Source: Saccharomycopsis malanga
Taxonomy: Eukaryota > Ascomycota > Saccharomycetes > Ascoideales > Saccharomycopsidaceae
Direction: 5' to 3'
Assembly: GCA_004014935.1 (NCBI GenBank)
Contig: CP025323.1
Span: 3,053,001-3,117,000, forward strand
DNA: 64,000 nt
Shown here: positions 18,973 through 29,563 of the stretch, piece after piece
Layout of the letters: each line of letters opens with the position of its first letter
How positions within the stretch are numbered: the first letter of the stretch is position 1
Position numbers and translations under genes: made by a program
Notes under the pieces: generated by a model
The model's database searches: none
Told to the model about the DNA's origin: nothing
What the model saw: the letters and a program-made list of their open reading frames with translations, nothing else

Positions 18973-21582
18973 GGTGTCTACTTTCCTTTGTAATACAAAT
19001 ATATGCTTTTCATGTATTATAATAATCAACGCTTTGATGTGTCTTTCGTTGTATATTAACCAGATCCATCAGCGCTAACGGTCGGCAGCTATCTGTTGGT
19101 ATTTGTGGTTTAAATGCATAAGATTAAGATATAAGAAGTCATTATAACGAAACATTACAATCTATGTAACCGAGCCTTTTCAATGCTTAATAACAGCATG
19201 ACAATAAATTACGTATAGATCTATTTTAACTGCTATTCAAATGATACCAAATTATTGTAAATTGTAGTCGTTTGAAGTATTCTATTCTATTAATTAACCT
19301 TGGCGCACTGCATACATACGTAAGAAAAATGAAAAATAGAGAAGTTTTCTGTCAAGTATGCAGTTTCTGATGCTGAAATGTGTCAACATAATATTTTATT
19401 TAAAGGTAATTCTACTATCAGACTTTCTTACATTGTGACAGTTTCATATTTGTAAGGATAACCCCAGGTAAAGTGGAGACATTAACTATTGATTATATAA
19501 CATACTAATGTAAGCATATTGAAAGAAAAAGGGGCTGCGGCTCAATAAATTTAATCCATAAACAGCCATAAAGACACTACCAATAGTGTAGCTTTTCAGC
19601 TGCCATAGATCGCAAACTATTGATAGCTTACGATAATGGATAACAACAAAATAGATTGACAAAAAATATACCATTGCTCACAGTTTCATGTGAAATGTCA
19701 TTACGATGTCATATTCAAAACACTACAGAATAAGGATCAGCAAATTATCACATTGTTGAACAGTTTTATGAAACCAGAGGGAGTCATCATAAGCATTCAG
19801 CAATTTGGATTATCATTAATTGGCAAAGTTTCGATTAGCGTTCAACATGGTAAATCATTTGGGGGATACAAACCTTTTTTTTAACTCTATGGTAAAAAAC
19901 ATACAATGCACACATTCAGGTCGTTGATGACTTCTGCTTTAACCGTTATCAAATCATACGTAGAACTTCTGAAAACATTTAGTAGACACCATACTCTATG
20001 TCTGCCGACTAAAGTACTGGTGTGCACACTCCCGTTTAGTGCGTTAACTAGATAAAGAAGATCTGCATGCTGCATGCATTAGTCTACCTTCTGCATGAAG
20101 GGACCTATTCAAGAAAACCTCCACCAACCAGAGGTCTTTATTATTTGGCTGGTATTGTTTACCATCTATTCAATGTTAAACTAAGACGATTGATGACAAG
20201 GAGATAATTGTAAAAAAGAATAATGTTACAAACATATTTATGATGATTGAATGGAATGCCAATACTTTTGCAAAACATTATATACTATGTAAGTTTGAGG
20301 TTAACAAAGACTCGATCGATTTTTGTTCTGAATCCATTCAAAACGTTCAGATCACAATGCTTTACCATTTAAAACGTTTAACCCAACAGGGCACCTGACC
20401 AATTCACATTAATGTCCCCCGAGGCATGGTAGATCTTTAAGGCAGAAGTCTGTTTTTTGATGGTTCAAAAACTGTTTTCAGTCAAGTTTCGTTAATTTCA
20501 AATGGGGTTGCGTGTTGGTGAAGAAATGCAAATAAACTTAGAATTCCTTGTTATACAATAATGAGCATGGTTCACCTTTCACTTAGTTGAGTTCTGGCTA
20601 ATTTTTGACTATTCTGATCAGCAACATATCTATTGTTGCCTGTCAGAAATGTGGATGCCAGACGCAAACGGTCTCAAAAAAGTAACTAAACCGGGTCTAA
20701 ACTCATAGCGAGAGCATCAAATACTCATTTGCCCGGGGATCACGATAAAGAACGTTTTTACTAGTAGCAGGCTCGGTCAGCCTATCCCCAATGTAGGTTA
20801 GGGTTTATTACCTATATGGCACTATCATGCATTTAATGATAATAACATCTGGACTTTTTTTCTTGCCACTTGCTTTTATGTGACATTTCATTACGTTTGT
20901 AAGGCTTGAAGACAAAACAAGCTTTCATGCCCAGTGTATTTTTTGAGTTGGCCTCTTGACGGATCAGAAGATACCTAAAATGGTAGACAGCATAATTGAT
21001 AAGCTGCGTCATACGTTGATATTCGTAAACGCAAAAGATATTCTTTCATCCTCGATGATTTAGTGCATTTGTCAAGTATTCATTCTGGTAGTTTTCTTTT
21101 TCCTTATTTCCTGTTGGTCTCGTTTTGCTTCTTTATCGCTTGCCTTATTAGTTCTGCTGCGTCAATCTTTTTACTGTTTTAGTTGCGACTGTATAACCTA
21201 AATATCGACCCATGTTTTAAAAGTAAATTATGGCATTGTTTAGACCCTCTTTGTTCCCCCAAGGTCTTTGTTTTCTTAGCTTTCTTTTTTAAAGTTTCGA
21301 TCCAAAATACAACCCTGGTGCTAAAGTCCAAATAATGGTTCACACACATGGAACTATGTGTTGGACATCAAGATAACACATCCTTTAGTAGGGAGCCATT
21401 TATGTACTAAAACTTCCTTACATTTATTTATAAAAACCTGGGTTCCCCTTACAGAACATTTTGGCTAAACTGTCTTTTTTCAACAGATATTTAACTGTCT
21501 GTTCATTACGTTTTGGGACCAGAGGTCCATATTATATAGATTGAAATCTTAGCACATTATTATCTCTAAATCGAAGCACATC
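18973..21582. other. Large gene-free region between divergent FKS and transporter genes
   Basis: At 2.6 kb this is the longest gene-free stretch here. It must hold both promoters. I find no ATG-started ORF of meaningful length, no tRNA B-box and no clear long repeat. Small features include TGCATG-rich palindromes near 20063-20077, a GATAAG site at 20998-21003 of the nitrogen-regulation type, and scattered C/G-rich patches near 20685-20740. A non-coding RNA, replication origin or degenerate element cannot be excluded by eye. Confidence 0.5.
21429..21436 (+). promoter_or_regulatory. TATA box of the anion transporter
   Basis: TATAAAAA lies 147 bp before the start at 21583, within the normal yeast range. 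It fits a regulated, nutrient-responsive gene. Confidence 0.5.
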
Positions 21583-23217
21583 ATGAACTATAACCACGAC
21601 GATGTATTCGGGGGTTATTTCAACCAAAGTCATGAAAGAAACCTCAACAATATGTCTTTTGATGATAGTAAGAACTTCATACAGGTATATCAAAACGACA
21701 AAGCTTACGGTGGTCCTCATCAAGAAGCCCATGGCCATAATTTAGAGGCAACACTTTCAGCCAATTCCCAGCCGCAGTATTTAAATGAAGATAGTAAAAA
21801 GTTAAAAGTATTAGAATTGGCCGACCATTATTCAATAGACCATGACAAGTTAATGCGGAAAATCGATCTATGTGTTATACCACCTTTTGCTTTATTATAC
21901 TTCATTTCTTTTTTGAATAAATCCAGTTATGGGTTGGTATATGTTGATGGAATAATGGACGATTTGCATATATCCAAAATGCAACTTGCTTCAGCATATG
22001 CAGCATTCTTCGTTCCTATCATTTGCTTTCAATTCTTCTCAAACATTGCATTGAGAATAATCAAACCACATTTTTGGATCGCTTTTGGCGTGTTATTTTA
22101 TGGAGTGTTCAACTTGGCCAGCGGTTTCTGCAAAAACTATTCGACATTCGTGGTTTGCCAATTTTTTCATGGTTTGTTCCAAGCAGGTTCAGAGAGTGCA
22201 GTGGTTTATATCATGAGTCATTATTATGAAAGACTCGAGGCTCAACGAAGATTTTCTGGTTTATATTCGGTCAACTGTCTAGGTGGAATGACTGCAAACT
22301 TGATAAGTTTGGGTATAAACTTACATTTTGCTAACAATAATGGCTTTGCTGCTTGGAGATGGTTTATGATCATTCTTGGTAGTGTCACAATGTTCTCAGC
22401 AATTGTTCTTTTCTTCTCTGTTCCTGACTTTCCTGAAGGTGCAAGATTCTTCAGTGATAATGAAGCTTTCTTTATTATCAAAAAATTGGAAATTGATGGT
22501 GGTAAATCAGGTTATTCTTTGGACACTAGAGCTTCTGAAGTTCTTGAAGTTTTAAAAGATCCTTTGATTTATGTTCCAACATTAACAGGATTGGGTATTG
22601 GTTTCATTGGCCACGGTTATGCTTTGTTCGAGCCAGTGATATATCAAGCTCAAAACTTTGGATTAAGTCAAATCAACTTGTTTTCAGCATTTCCTTGGAT
22701 TCTCAGTTTTGTCTATATCAACGTGTCTTCCTTCTTGTCTGATAAATTCAAAAACCGTGGTCTTTTCTTTGCTGGAAATTTGATTATTTGTATAATCGGT
22801 GCTGTTTTAATTATGTGTGATGATGAGAACACCCATTTCAAATATGCTGGGAACTTCATGTTGGTCTGTGGAGCTTTTGCTTCCATGCCATTTTTGATCT
22901 GCTGGTGTAGTTTGAACGTTTGCGGCCATTTGAGAAGAAGCATAATTACCTCATTACAGGTGAGTTTTTATGATCTTGGTGGTTTGATTGCTCTTTTCTC
23001 ATTTGTTAAAAGTGGAAAGAATTTCAGCGAAGCCTTTATTGTAGGATTCACCTTGGCTAGTGTTGGTCTAATACTGATCGGTTTTTACTTCTTCTTACTC
23101 ATGAAATCAAATAAAGCCAAGAGATCCAATAACTACAAAGCTAAGTTTGACGACTGTTCAAATAGACGCAAGATCATTATGGGCGATAAGGGTCCGTATT
23201 TCGATTACATGTACTAG
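21583..23217 (+). CDS. MFS anion:cation symporter, Dal5/allantoate permease family
   Basis: A 544-residue major-facilitator transporter of the plasma membrane, probably for an organic anion such as allantoate, nicotinate or another vitamin or carboxylate. After an acidic tail of ~100 residues comes RKIDLCVIPPFALLYFISFLNKSSYG, the Dal5-family first helix. About 12 hydrophobic segments follow, split by the central loop near residue 290-330 (VPDFPEGARFFSDNE, typical of the family: FP..A.FL...E). The loop between helices 2 and 3 is unusually poor in the usual basic MFS motif. It stands alone behind a very long upstream region with a TATA box and a GATAAG site, suggesting nutrient control. The substrate cannot be told from sequence; Tna1, Thi73, Seo1 and Dal5 are all possible relatives. 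Confidence 0.85.
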   Translation: MNYNHDDVFGGYFNQSHERNLNNMSFDDSKNFIQVYQNDKAYGGPHQEAHGHNLEATLSANSQPQYLNEDSKKLKVLELADHYSIDHDKLMRKIDLCVIPPFALLYFISFLNKSSYGLVYVDGIMDDLHISKMQLASAYAAFFVPIICFQFFSNIALRIIKPHFWIAFGVLFYGVFNLASGFCKNYSTFVVCQFFHGLFQAGSESAVVYIMSHYYERLEAQRRFSGLYSVNCLGGMTANLISLGINLHFANNNGFAAWRWFMIILGSVTMFSAIVLFFSVPDFPEGARFFSDNEAFFIIKKLEIDGGKSGYSLDTRASEVLEVLKDPLIYVPTLTGLGIGFIGHGYALFEPVIYQAQNFGLSQINLFSAFPWILSFVYINVSSFLSDKFKNRGLFFAGNLIICIIGAVLIMCDDENTHFKYAGNFMLVCGAFASMPFLICWCSLNVCGHLRRSIITSLQVSFYDLGGLIALFSFVKSGKNFSEAFIVGFTLASVGLILIGFYFFLLMKSNKAKRSNNYKAKFDDCSNRRKIIMGDKGPYFDYMY

Positions 23218-23732
23218 CTTTTTTCTTTCTTTTTTTTTGATATTCTTCTCAGATTTTGATAACCTTTCTTATTTATTCGTTTGTTTCTTTATGTTCTTAT
23301 TTCTCGGTGTGCTCAGTCTTTTTCAAAAGATTATTGTTTCTGGTTGTTAGTCATTCCTTATATTTTGTTGGACGTTTAATTTTTGGACTTTTGTATAATT
23401 TATTTCGCTTCTCTAATGCCCACGACTTACTATTTCTGGTACTTAATGAGTTTTGATCGTAACTGAACTATTGTATAAATTACATGTTATTCTCAATGGA
23501 GGCAAAATCAGCAGAGGATAATTTTCCAAAAGACTCGTGATAATTGAATTGAACGTATAATAATATGTTTATAAACAACAGTACATTCATTGTTCGAAAA
23601 AGAAAGGGCGCCAGAAAAGACGTACAATTATTATAAAGAAACTTTCAAGATAAAGTTGTTAAATCTTATATAAAACCATTTCCTTCCTTCCTGATTTGTC
23701 TTTTCATCACTTCCTTATAGTAAAACGCAGTT

Positions 23733-23975
23733 TCACTCAAAAGCGATACAACAGTTTTGAATCCAATACTGTACCTGCTTATGTTCTAGATTTCCATATA
23801 CAGGCACCATATGGCAAAAGGGTTCGATTAAATCTGTAATTACTCCTTTTTCAGACTCTATTAAATCAATAAAGCCATTTTCATATCGCTTTTGGGCAAC
23901 TTGATTACCTTTTTGGCAGTTTTTCAAACACGAATAAGCGTGTGTAAAGCCCTTTCTTTGAGTGTCTATTTTCAT
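23733..23975 (-). CDS. Doubtful small ORF, 80 residues
   Basis: An ATG-started frame encoding 80 residues with five cysteines (YSCLKNCQKG, PFCHMVP, QNCCIAFE). It has no signal peptide, membrane helix or domain I recognise. It lies alone between two plus-strand genes, and the upstream DNA has ACGCG-type motifs. A frame of this length can arise by chance in an intergenic stretch of this composition, so it may not be a gene. The mixed, non-repetitive composition is why I list it. Confidence 0.25.
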   Translation of the reverse strand: MKIDTQRKGFTHAYSCLKNCQKGNQVAQKRYENGFIDLIESEKGVITDLIEPFCHMVPVYGNLEHKQVQYWIQNCCIAFE

Positions 23976-24249
23976 TTACGTTCGCTGTTGAGGAAAAAAC
24001 GCGCCTGCCGTTATTTCAGACCGCCCCTTCGCAGGCACATCAACAGATAGTCACCTATTGTAAAGGCGCATGCGCGTATCCTCAACATGCCTCACTGAAA
24101 ACTTGCTCCTATTAGTTATCCCTTTCTCTCTCTTTATAGGCTTTTCTCAACCCAGAGGCACAGGTCTGTATAGAGGTTATTCTTTGTAGTTGCAGCAACA
24201 TGATATATCGCGTTGCAAAGCAATGTGAATGTTGAAGCGAAGAAATTTG

Positions 24250-24258
24250 TATAAAAAG
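24250..24258 (+). promoter_or_regulatory. TATA box of the GPI cell-wall gene
   Basis: TATAAAAAG lies 224 bp upstream of the start at 24474. The leader between them is A/T- and C-rich with TCTTTAA/TCATC repeats, as in strongly expressed yeast genes. Confidence 0.45.
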
Positions 24259-24473
24259 TCTTCTTCATCCTTTATTTGAATGCCTTTTAAATTATTTTAT
24301 GATTGAACAAAATCATCAACTTCAGTCTCTCTTTAAATCAAAGAACCAATTATCCAACTAGACTCTGGTCTTTATTCATTCTTTAATAATCAACCAAGCT
24401 TTTGTCACTCTTTAACAAATATTCAAAGTTAATACTTTTTCTTTAATCATCTATACCAATATTTTTTACAAAA

Positions 24474-25352
24474 ATGCAGTTCTCTACTATTCTTTTAGCT
24501 CTTCCATTATACCTTGCTGCTGCTTCTGCTTCTCCAGCCAAAACTACCGTTCTCGGTGCACTTTCTTTAACTACTACTGTTGCTGTCACCGATTATGATG
24601 ACACAACTACGGTCGATGCATCCAGTACTTCGTCTTCGTCTTCAGTTGCCGATGTTGATGACGACAGTGATGCTACTACTGAGTACGATGATGTCACTGC
24701 TACTTCCGTCACTTCTGTAGGTACAGACACCACAACCACCGTTGGCGGTTCAACTTTTACTTCTACCGTCCCAACTCAATCTGCTGATGCTGCTGCTGCT
24801 AGCTCTGCGGCCCCAGCAAACTCTGCCGAAGCTGTTTCAAATAACTCTGCTGCTCCAACAAGTGCAGCTCCTGCTGCTACTACAAATGGCGCTGCTGCTG
24901 CTGCTGCTACCCCTGTTGCTTCTGGTGATGACATTACTGCTTCTACTGCTGCCGTCAATTTGGTTTCTCAAATAGGCGATGGTCAGATTCAAGCCGCCAC
25001 AGTTGCTGCTGCCACAGCTGCTGTTTCTGCTGCCCCTTCAGAATCTGTCGTTTACGAAACCCTCAATACCGTCCTTACAGTCACTATCACCTCTTGCTCT
25101 GAAGTGTGCTCTTCTACTCCTACTGATTCTTCTGTTACAGAGACTGCTACCGAGTCTGTTTCTACTGTTGAGACTGCTGAAAGCTCCGCTACTCTCGCAA
25201 CCTTTGCTTCCGGCTCTACTTCTGATGTTCAAGCTTACAACGCTACTCCAAGCATTAGTACGTTCGAAGCTGCTGCCAGCAAGCAGATGCCATTCAATAC
25301 TCCTTTGGTCCTTGTAGTAGCCTTGGTCACATCAGCTTTCCTTCTCTTTTAA
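24474..25352 (+). CDS. Ser/Thr/Ala-rich GPI-anchored cell-wall protein with a PIR-type motif
   Basis: A 292-residue secreted protein. Residues 1-19 form a signal peptide (MQFSTILLALPLYLAAASA), and the last ~15 residues (LVLVVALVTSAFLLF) are a GPI-attachment tail. Between them the protein is very rich in Ser, Thr and Ala, as expected for heavy O-mannosylation. SQIGDGQIQ at residues 165-173 matches the DGQIQ motif of PIR proteins and of yeast Cwp1/Cwp2/Tir, whose glutamine links to 1,3-beta-glucan. TVTITSCSEVCSS near 202-214 resembles the TITSC...C segment of Ccw12-like wall proteins. So two wall-protein motifs occur in one chain. The ATG at 24474 directly begins the signal peptide. The function is probably structural; the exact orthologue is unknown. 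Confidence 0.85.
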   Translation: MQFSTILLALPLYLAAASASPAKTTVLGALSLTTTVAVTDYDDTTTVDASSTSSSSSVADVDDDSDATTEYDDVTATSVTSVGTDTTTTVGGSTFTSTVPTQSADAAAASSAAPANSAEAVSNNSAAPTSAAPAATTNGAAAAAATPVASGDDITASTAAVNLVSQIGDGQIQAATVAAATAAVSAAPSESVVYETLNTVLTVTITSCSEVCSSTPTDSSVTETATESVSTVETAESSATLATFASGSTSDVQAYNATPSISTFEAAASKQMPFNTPLVLVVALVTSAFLLF

Positions 25353-26543
25353 TGACTTCGACACTTCCATTTATGTTCTTTTAACTTTCAAATCCATTTA
25401 CGATTTTTCTCATCAAAACTTTCGGTTTCATTATTCTGTTTTACGACGCTTTTTCTGTTTTCTTTCGCTCTACATGCTTTTAAATTCTAACATAGACATT
25501 TAAGGCTTCTTTACCTCGATGTAGACTGCTGTAGAATAATGCTGAAAAATGCGCGAGATCATGAGCCATGCATATTTACACATGGTATCTCACGAACATA
25601 CAGGCTTGCGCATAATATCGCTTTGAACGTTGATTGCTCTTTTCGGCCATACAAAAAGACTTGAGAAATAGTTGCCCTTACCAAAGATGCTGATGAAGTA
25701 ATCGCAAGTCATCTTAAAGTGTGTCATCCACATGCTGACTTGTGCTATTTTTTGTCATTTATTCTTAACAACTTAAATTCTCCGGAGTTGCGCTTTTCTG
25801 ACCGTGACTGGCCTCCGAGAAATTTTCGAAAGATAACTTTTCTTTTTAACATCTATCACAAGCATTTCTTTTGGACATCTAACTACAGGATTTTATTTGC
25901 TGTTTTGGGGAATTGAAAAACTATAAAGCAAGAGCCCTAGCCTTTGGAACAATCCTAGGTTCAGCGTAATTTGGCTTGCGTTATATCATAGACATTCTCA
26001 TTCCAGGGTTCCTGCATTACAAGATGATTGGCAAAGTCACATTGCTCATAATATCGTGCTCTTTATTTGTCACATATTTTCCTGTTGTCTTCATCAGTGT
26101 TGATATAGCTATGGACCATTTGATATATTGGTTAGAGCTTGCCTCGTCTTCACAGTCGTCGTTCCCGCAAAATGATGCTTCATCAGTTAGTTAATTAGTA
26201 TCATTACTACATAACTTTTGCCATGCTCTTTTCCACCACCTCTAGTCACGATCGTTGCATTGTTTCTCAGTATTTGTTTCGTACATGAATTAAATATTCC
26301 ATATCTACGTTTGGTACTCTTTCAATGGTTTGGTGCATTCTCATACCAATTGCCAGCTGTTTAGCTTCAGTTTCATTTCTTGTTTCATTGTATTTTAGAT
26401 TAATTAATGATGTTTTCATGATATTTACTATTATCAACGTTTAGAGTTGTATTCTTAGTTTCAATATATTCCTCTAATGCGTATGTACATGAATATTATG
26501 TATGCTAGATTATGACTATTTAAAAATGCAGTACTTAAATAAT
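25353..26543. other. Intergenic between convergent GPI gene and SLS1
   Basis: A 1.2-kb stretch with T-rich 3' flank sequence on both sides. A 56-residue hydrophobic frame from an ATG near 26024 is too short and isolated to support. No tRNA, repeat or other gene is evident. Confidence 0.55.
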
Positions 26544-29168
26544 TTATTTTGAAGCATATTCAACAAATGCTATAGCTTGCTTCAAAAATTGTTTGAAATC
26601 CTCCTTATTCAAGTTTCTGTTATCATCAGAAACATTTTCTTCCTCTAATTGTCCGCTTTCGCCATCCATCTGGTTTGCTTTTATATTATGTAAGCTAATT
26701 TCGGTACGTCTTCCTCCAACCAATCCACCTTCTGCAGTGGTTAATTGCAATAAATAATCATTATTAAATTTAAAATCCAATGTTTTTCGGTAAGTGAGTG
26801 ATTCGTACAAGTAGTTGACGGTTTTTGTTTTACCATCTTCGGTTTTTAGCTCGATGTCAACGTTTTCATTGACCCGAATTTTCGAGCTTTCTAACAGAAG
26901 TGTGAATTTTGACTCATTTAAAAACTTGAACAAAGCTGGCTGCTTTTTCAAAAATTGCGGAATATGCTTAGCATCTTTGTTTAATTTAAATCTATCATTC
27001 TCGGATTTTAAAACAGAAGTCTGATTATCAGTTGCCGGATCATCGTTTTCTATGTCTTCTTCTCGTATATCATCTATTATATCATATTCATTATCAGCAT
27101 AAGCATCTACCAAAGTGCTGGTAACGGCGGAACTAAACTTTATATCGGATATTTTGTTCGGCAAGTTCACTAAAACATTAGATTCCCTTTCAACAGTGAC
27201 AACTTTCAAAGTATCCCATTGAACTTTGTCTTTCTCATTCATTTCCATAAATAATTCTATAGGAGGATAGATTTTATAATGCGATGGGTCTGTTTCAAAA
27301 AATGAACCCCCTTTTCCACCTGGATGTAAATTAACATACGGATTAGGAACCAATCTTACATGTACAAAGTAGCTATGGTAGTCAACATCTTCAAGAGCAT
27401 TCGGGCTCAGAGAATCAGGCTCGTTGAACAATGGTAGCGTTAACACCTCTTTTTTACCAACAGGAAATGACGGGTGGAAAATAAACGGTTTAGAAGGACC
27501 AGACACCAAATTGTCTATATTGAATACCTCACTATTTTCAGACGCTGATAACTTCTGCTTGACATTTTCACCAAATAATATTTGACCAAATGTAGCAGTG
27601 AAAACCGGATGGTCCCAAGTAAATATAGGCATACCGGTAGATTCCTTGTTTGCTAAGGTAAAGTCGCAAAGCTTTTCATAAATATGATCAATTTGTTGGT
27701 CACTAAGAGGTATGGCACATTCAATACCAGGCTTATCAGTGTCATTCGACTCAGTGCTCTCTTCAGACATTGTCTTAGTTTCCTCCACTTCAGCTTCAAC
27801 TTCGCCATCAGAATTTGCTTCATTACCTTCGTTAAGTTCAACAGGATCAACTTGTTTAGGTAAAAGCTTAGCCCTAGGACTCTTTAACCGATACCAATTC
27901 TGATTTCTGTAGATCCAAGGCACCGAAATGGTATCCGTAAAGGGGTAAAACTTAACCAAATCATTACTTGCCATCAATTCGTTTACATTGGCAAATTTAT
28001 GAATTATGTGCGAGTTATAATTAAGATACCATACTAGCAATCTTCTAGCCTTCACCAAAGCTCTCTGCGAATCACCGTTCAAAACATAGACATTATCACG
28101 AACCTTGTTGAAGTATACATCTGACATCTTCTGGATGTATTGTACTGGCAAAGCTTCAAAGTTCTCCCCGGGAAGAATATTGTCATGATTCTTGAACATT
28201 TGATTAATACCACTGAAATCAATCAAATGTTTTTTCAAATTCGAAAGAGTAAGATTCAAAGAAATTTCAAACCATTCCATTTTTGATTGAATAGCACTCA
28301 CGACAATGTAATCTGATTTGGGAAATCTGATTCTTATGCCATTTGAAGTATAATTAAATAACAAGTTTCCATTATTTGCAAATAAAAAAAACACCAACTT
28401 TGCGTCTACTTTAAAACGTTTTGTTATTATCATCTCATTGGCGTCCTCTGACTGATTAGTCAAAGCACCAACTTTTTTATTGACATCTACCTTGATATTC
28501 CATACATCTTCCAAAATCTTCTGCACATAGAAACTCTTTTTCTTTGACCGACTGATCTTCGTCCCATACGGCGTGTTAACCTGCACATAATCAAATAAGT
28601 CTTGTTTCTTATAAAGTTGCGTGAGTTTGTTTGCTAGCACTTGAATTTCTAAAGGAGAAAACGTAGTATTATTTGCATTGGTAAATGGCCGAAGCTCATC
28701 GATCGACTCTATGATTTGGTTCGTTGATGCTGTTTTTTCAAATACAAGCAACTTAGAACGGTCACTTTCATACATTGATTCATAAAGATTGACTTCAAAA
28801 GTATCATGTGCTCGCTTAGGTTTTGTATGATCATCATCATCATCATTTGTTTTCTTACGTGACCCTTTCTTCAACACAACCTTTGGAGGACGATATTTTT
28901 CCAAGTCTCTTGAAAACTTCTTTATGACTCCTGTCTTCCGAGATGTTAGAATGAGAGGTTTTGGTGCTTTTGACTTTTCTTCTGTTTCTTTAAGAGTTTC
29001 AATCACATCATTCTTTAAATCTGCATTTTGTTCTGTATTATCAATAATGTCACTAAGACGCTTGAGAGAATTCTCGTTGAGTCTATAAAATGTTGTGGAG
29101 AAATTACGTCCCAATACCGTCTGTATGGATTTCCTGCTCCTGGAAATGCAGGTTATTCTAGGTATCAT
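26544..29168 (-). CDS. SLS1: Mitochondrial inner-membrane expression factor Sls1
   Basis: An 874-residue protein resembling Sls1, which couples mitochondrial transcription to translation at the inner membrane. The N-terminus (MIPRITCISRSRKSIQTVLGRNFSTT) is rich in Arg and Ser with no acidic residue, a good mitochondrial presequence. A basic linker (~residues 85-120) contains an Asp run (NDDDDDH). The middle has the Sls1-type features SPLEIQVLANKLTQLYKKQ and a KH-like segment (IRFPKSDYIVVSAIQSKMEWFEISL). An acidic insert lies around 440-470 (EANSDGEVEAEVEETKTMSEES), and the C-terminal beta-rich part ends in FVEYASK. It is longer than the 643-residue S. cerevisiae protein, largely through acidic and low-complexity inserts. 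I recognise the family from the overall pattern, not from a catalytic motif. Confidence 0.68.
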   Translation of the reverse strand: MIPRITCISRSRKSIQTVLGRNFSTTFYRLNENSLKRLSDIIDNTEQNADLKNDVIETLKETEEKSKAPKPLILTSRKTGVIKKFSRDLEKYRPPKVVLKKGSRKKTNDDDDDHTKPKRAHDTFEVNLYESMYESDRSKLLVFEKTASTNQIIESIDELRPFTNANNTTFSPLEIQVLANKLTQLYKKQDLFDYVQVNTPYGTKISRSKKKSFYVQKILEDVWNIKVDVNKKVGALTNQSEDANEMIITKRFKVDAKLVFFLFANNGNLLFNYTSNGIRIRFPKSDYIVVSAIQSKMEWFEISLNLTLSNLKKHLIDFSGINQMFKNHDNILPGENFEALPVQYIQKMSDVYFNKVRDNVYVLNGDSQRALVKARRLLVWYLNYNSHIIHKFANVNELMASNDLVKFYPFTDTISVPWIYRNQNWYRLKSPRAKLLPKQVDPVELNEGNEANSDGEVEAEVEETKTMSEESTESNDTDKPGIECAIPLSDQQIDHIYEKLCDFTLANKESTGMPIFTWDHPVFTATFGQILFGENVKQKLSASENSEVFNIDNLVSGPSKPFIFHPSFPVGKKEVLTLPLFNEPDSLSPNALEDVDYHSYFVHVRLVPNPYVNLHPGGKGGSFFETDPSHYKIYPPIELFMEMNEKDKVQWDTLKVVTVERESNVLVNLPNKISDIKFSSAVTSTLVDAYADNEYDIIDDIREEDIENDDPATDNQTSVLKSENDRFKLNKDAKHIPQFLKKQPALFKFLNESKFTLLLESSKIRVNENVDIELKTEDGKTKTVNYLYESLTYRKTLDFKFNNDYLLQLTTAEGGLVGGRRTEISLHNIKANQMDGESGQLEEENVSDDNRNLNKEDFKQFLKQAIAFVEYASK

Positions 29169-29563
29169 TATTAGTGACTATATATCGTTTGCTAAGACTT
29201 TTTGGATATATAGTTGCCATGTTGTGAATTTCGAGATGAGATTCAATACTCTTCTGAAAAATTTTATAATATATGTATGTATATGTATGCAAATGCATAT
29301 ACATGTATGTTTGCGCATAAAAAATCATATATCACATGAGTTATACGGCCTTAGGCGTCAGTATTGTATGTTGAATAATAATTAATTAAAGGAGCAAAAG
29401 TATGGTAAGAAACAAATAGAACAAAACTGTAAAAAACGATGAAATGAACAAATAAAAAATTGTGATGGATTATAATGAACTTTTTTTTTGGGGTTAGGCT
29501 GTAAAGTGAAAAGCTTTTTTTTTTAAAAAGAAAAATTGTTATTAATAATTGAAAAGCAGAGAC
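29169..29563. other. Intergenic: SLS1 promoter with inverted repeat
   Basis: This 395-bp spacer separates two minus-strand genes. It holds a 9-bp inverted repeat (next entry) and A/T-rich runs near 29480-29550, likely the 3' flank of the CSC1-type gene. Confidence 0.5.
29277..29304. repeat. Inverted repeat ATGTATATG...CATATACAT
   Basis: Two perfect 9-bp arms are separated by 10 bp, about 110-135 bp upstream of SLS1, within a run of alternating purine/pyrimidine (ATGTATGTATATG). It could be a cruciform-prone spot or a dimer-binding site, or just a product of simple-sequence DNA. Confidence 0.5.

Larger units (their letters stand above)
23218..24473. other. Intergenic around the small minus-strand ORF; GPI gene promoter
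   Basis: Apart from the doubtful ORF at 23733-23975, this holds the T-rich 3' flank of the transporter (23218-23480) and the promoter of the GPI gene. Around 24000-24080 there is a patch with several CGCGCC/GCATGCGCG-like motifs, then a CTCT-rich run near 24120-24140. Confidence 0.5.

Noticed and set aside
23818-23834. Possible tRNA B-box (GGGTTCGATTAAATC)
   Set aside because: No cloverleaf can be formed around it and the 3' half does not fit the T-stem.
25685-25740. C/D-box snoRNA candidate (CTGATGA ... CTGA)
   Set aside because: Box C has C in the purine position and no terminal stem pairs the ends.
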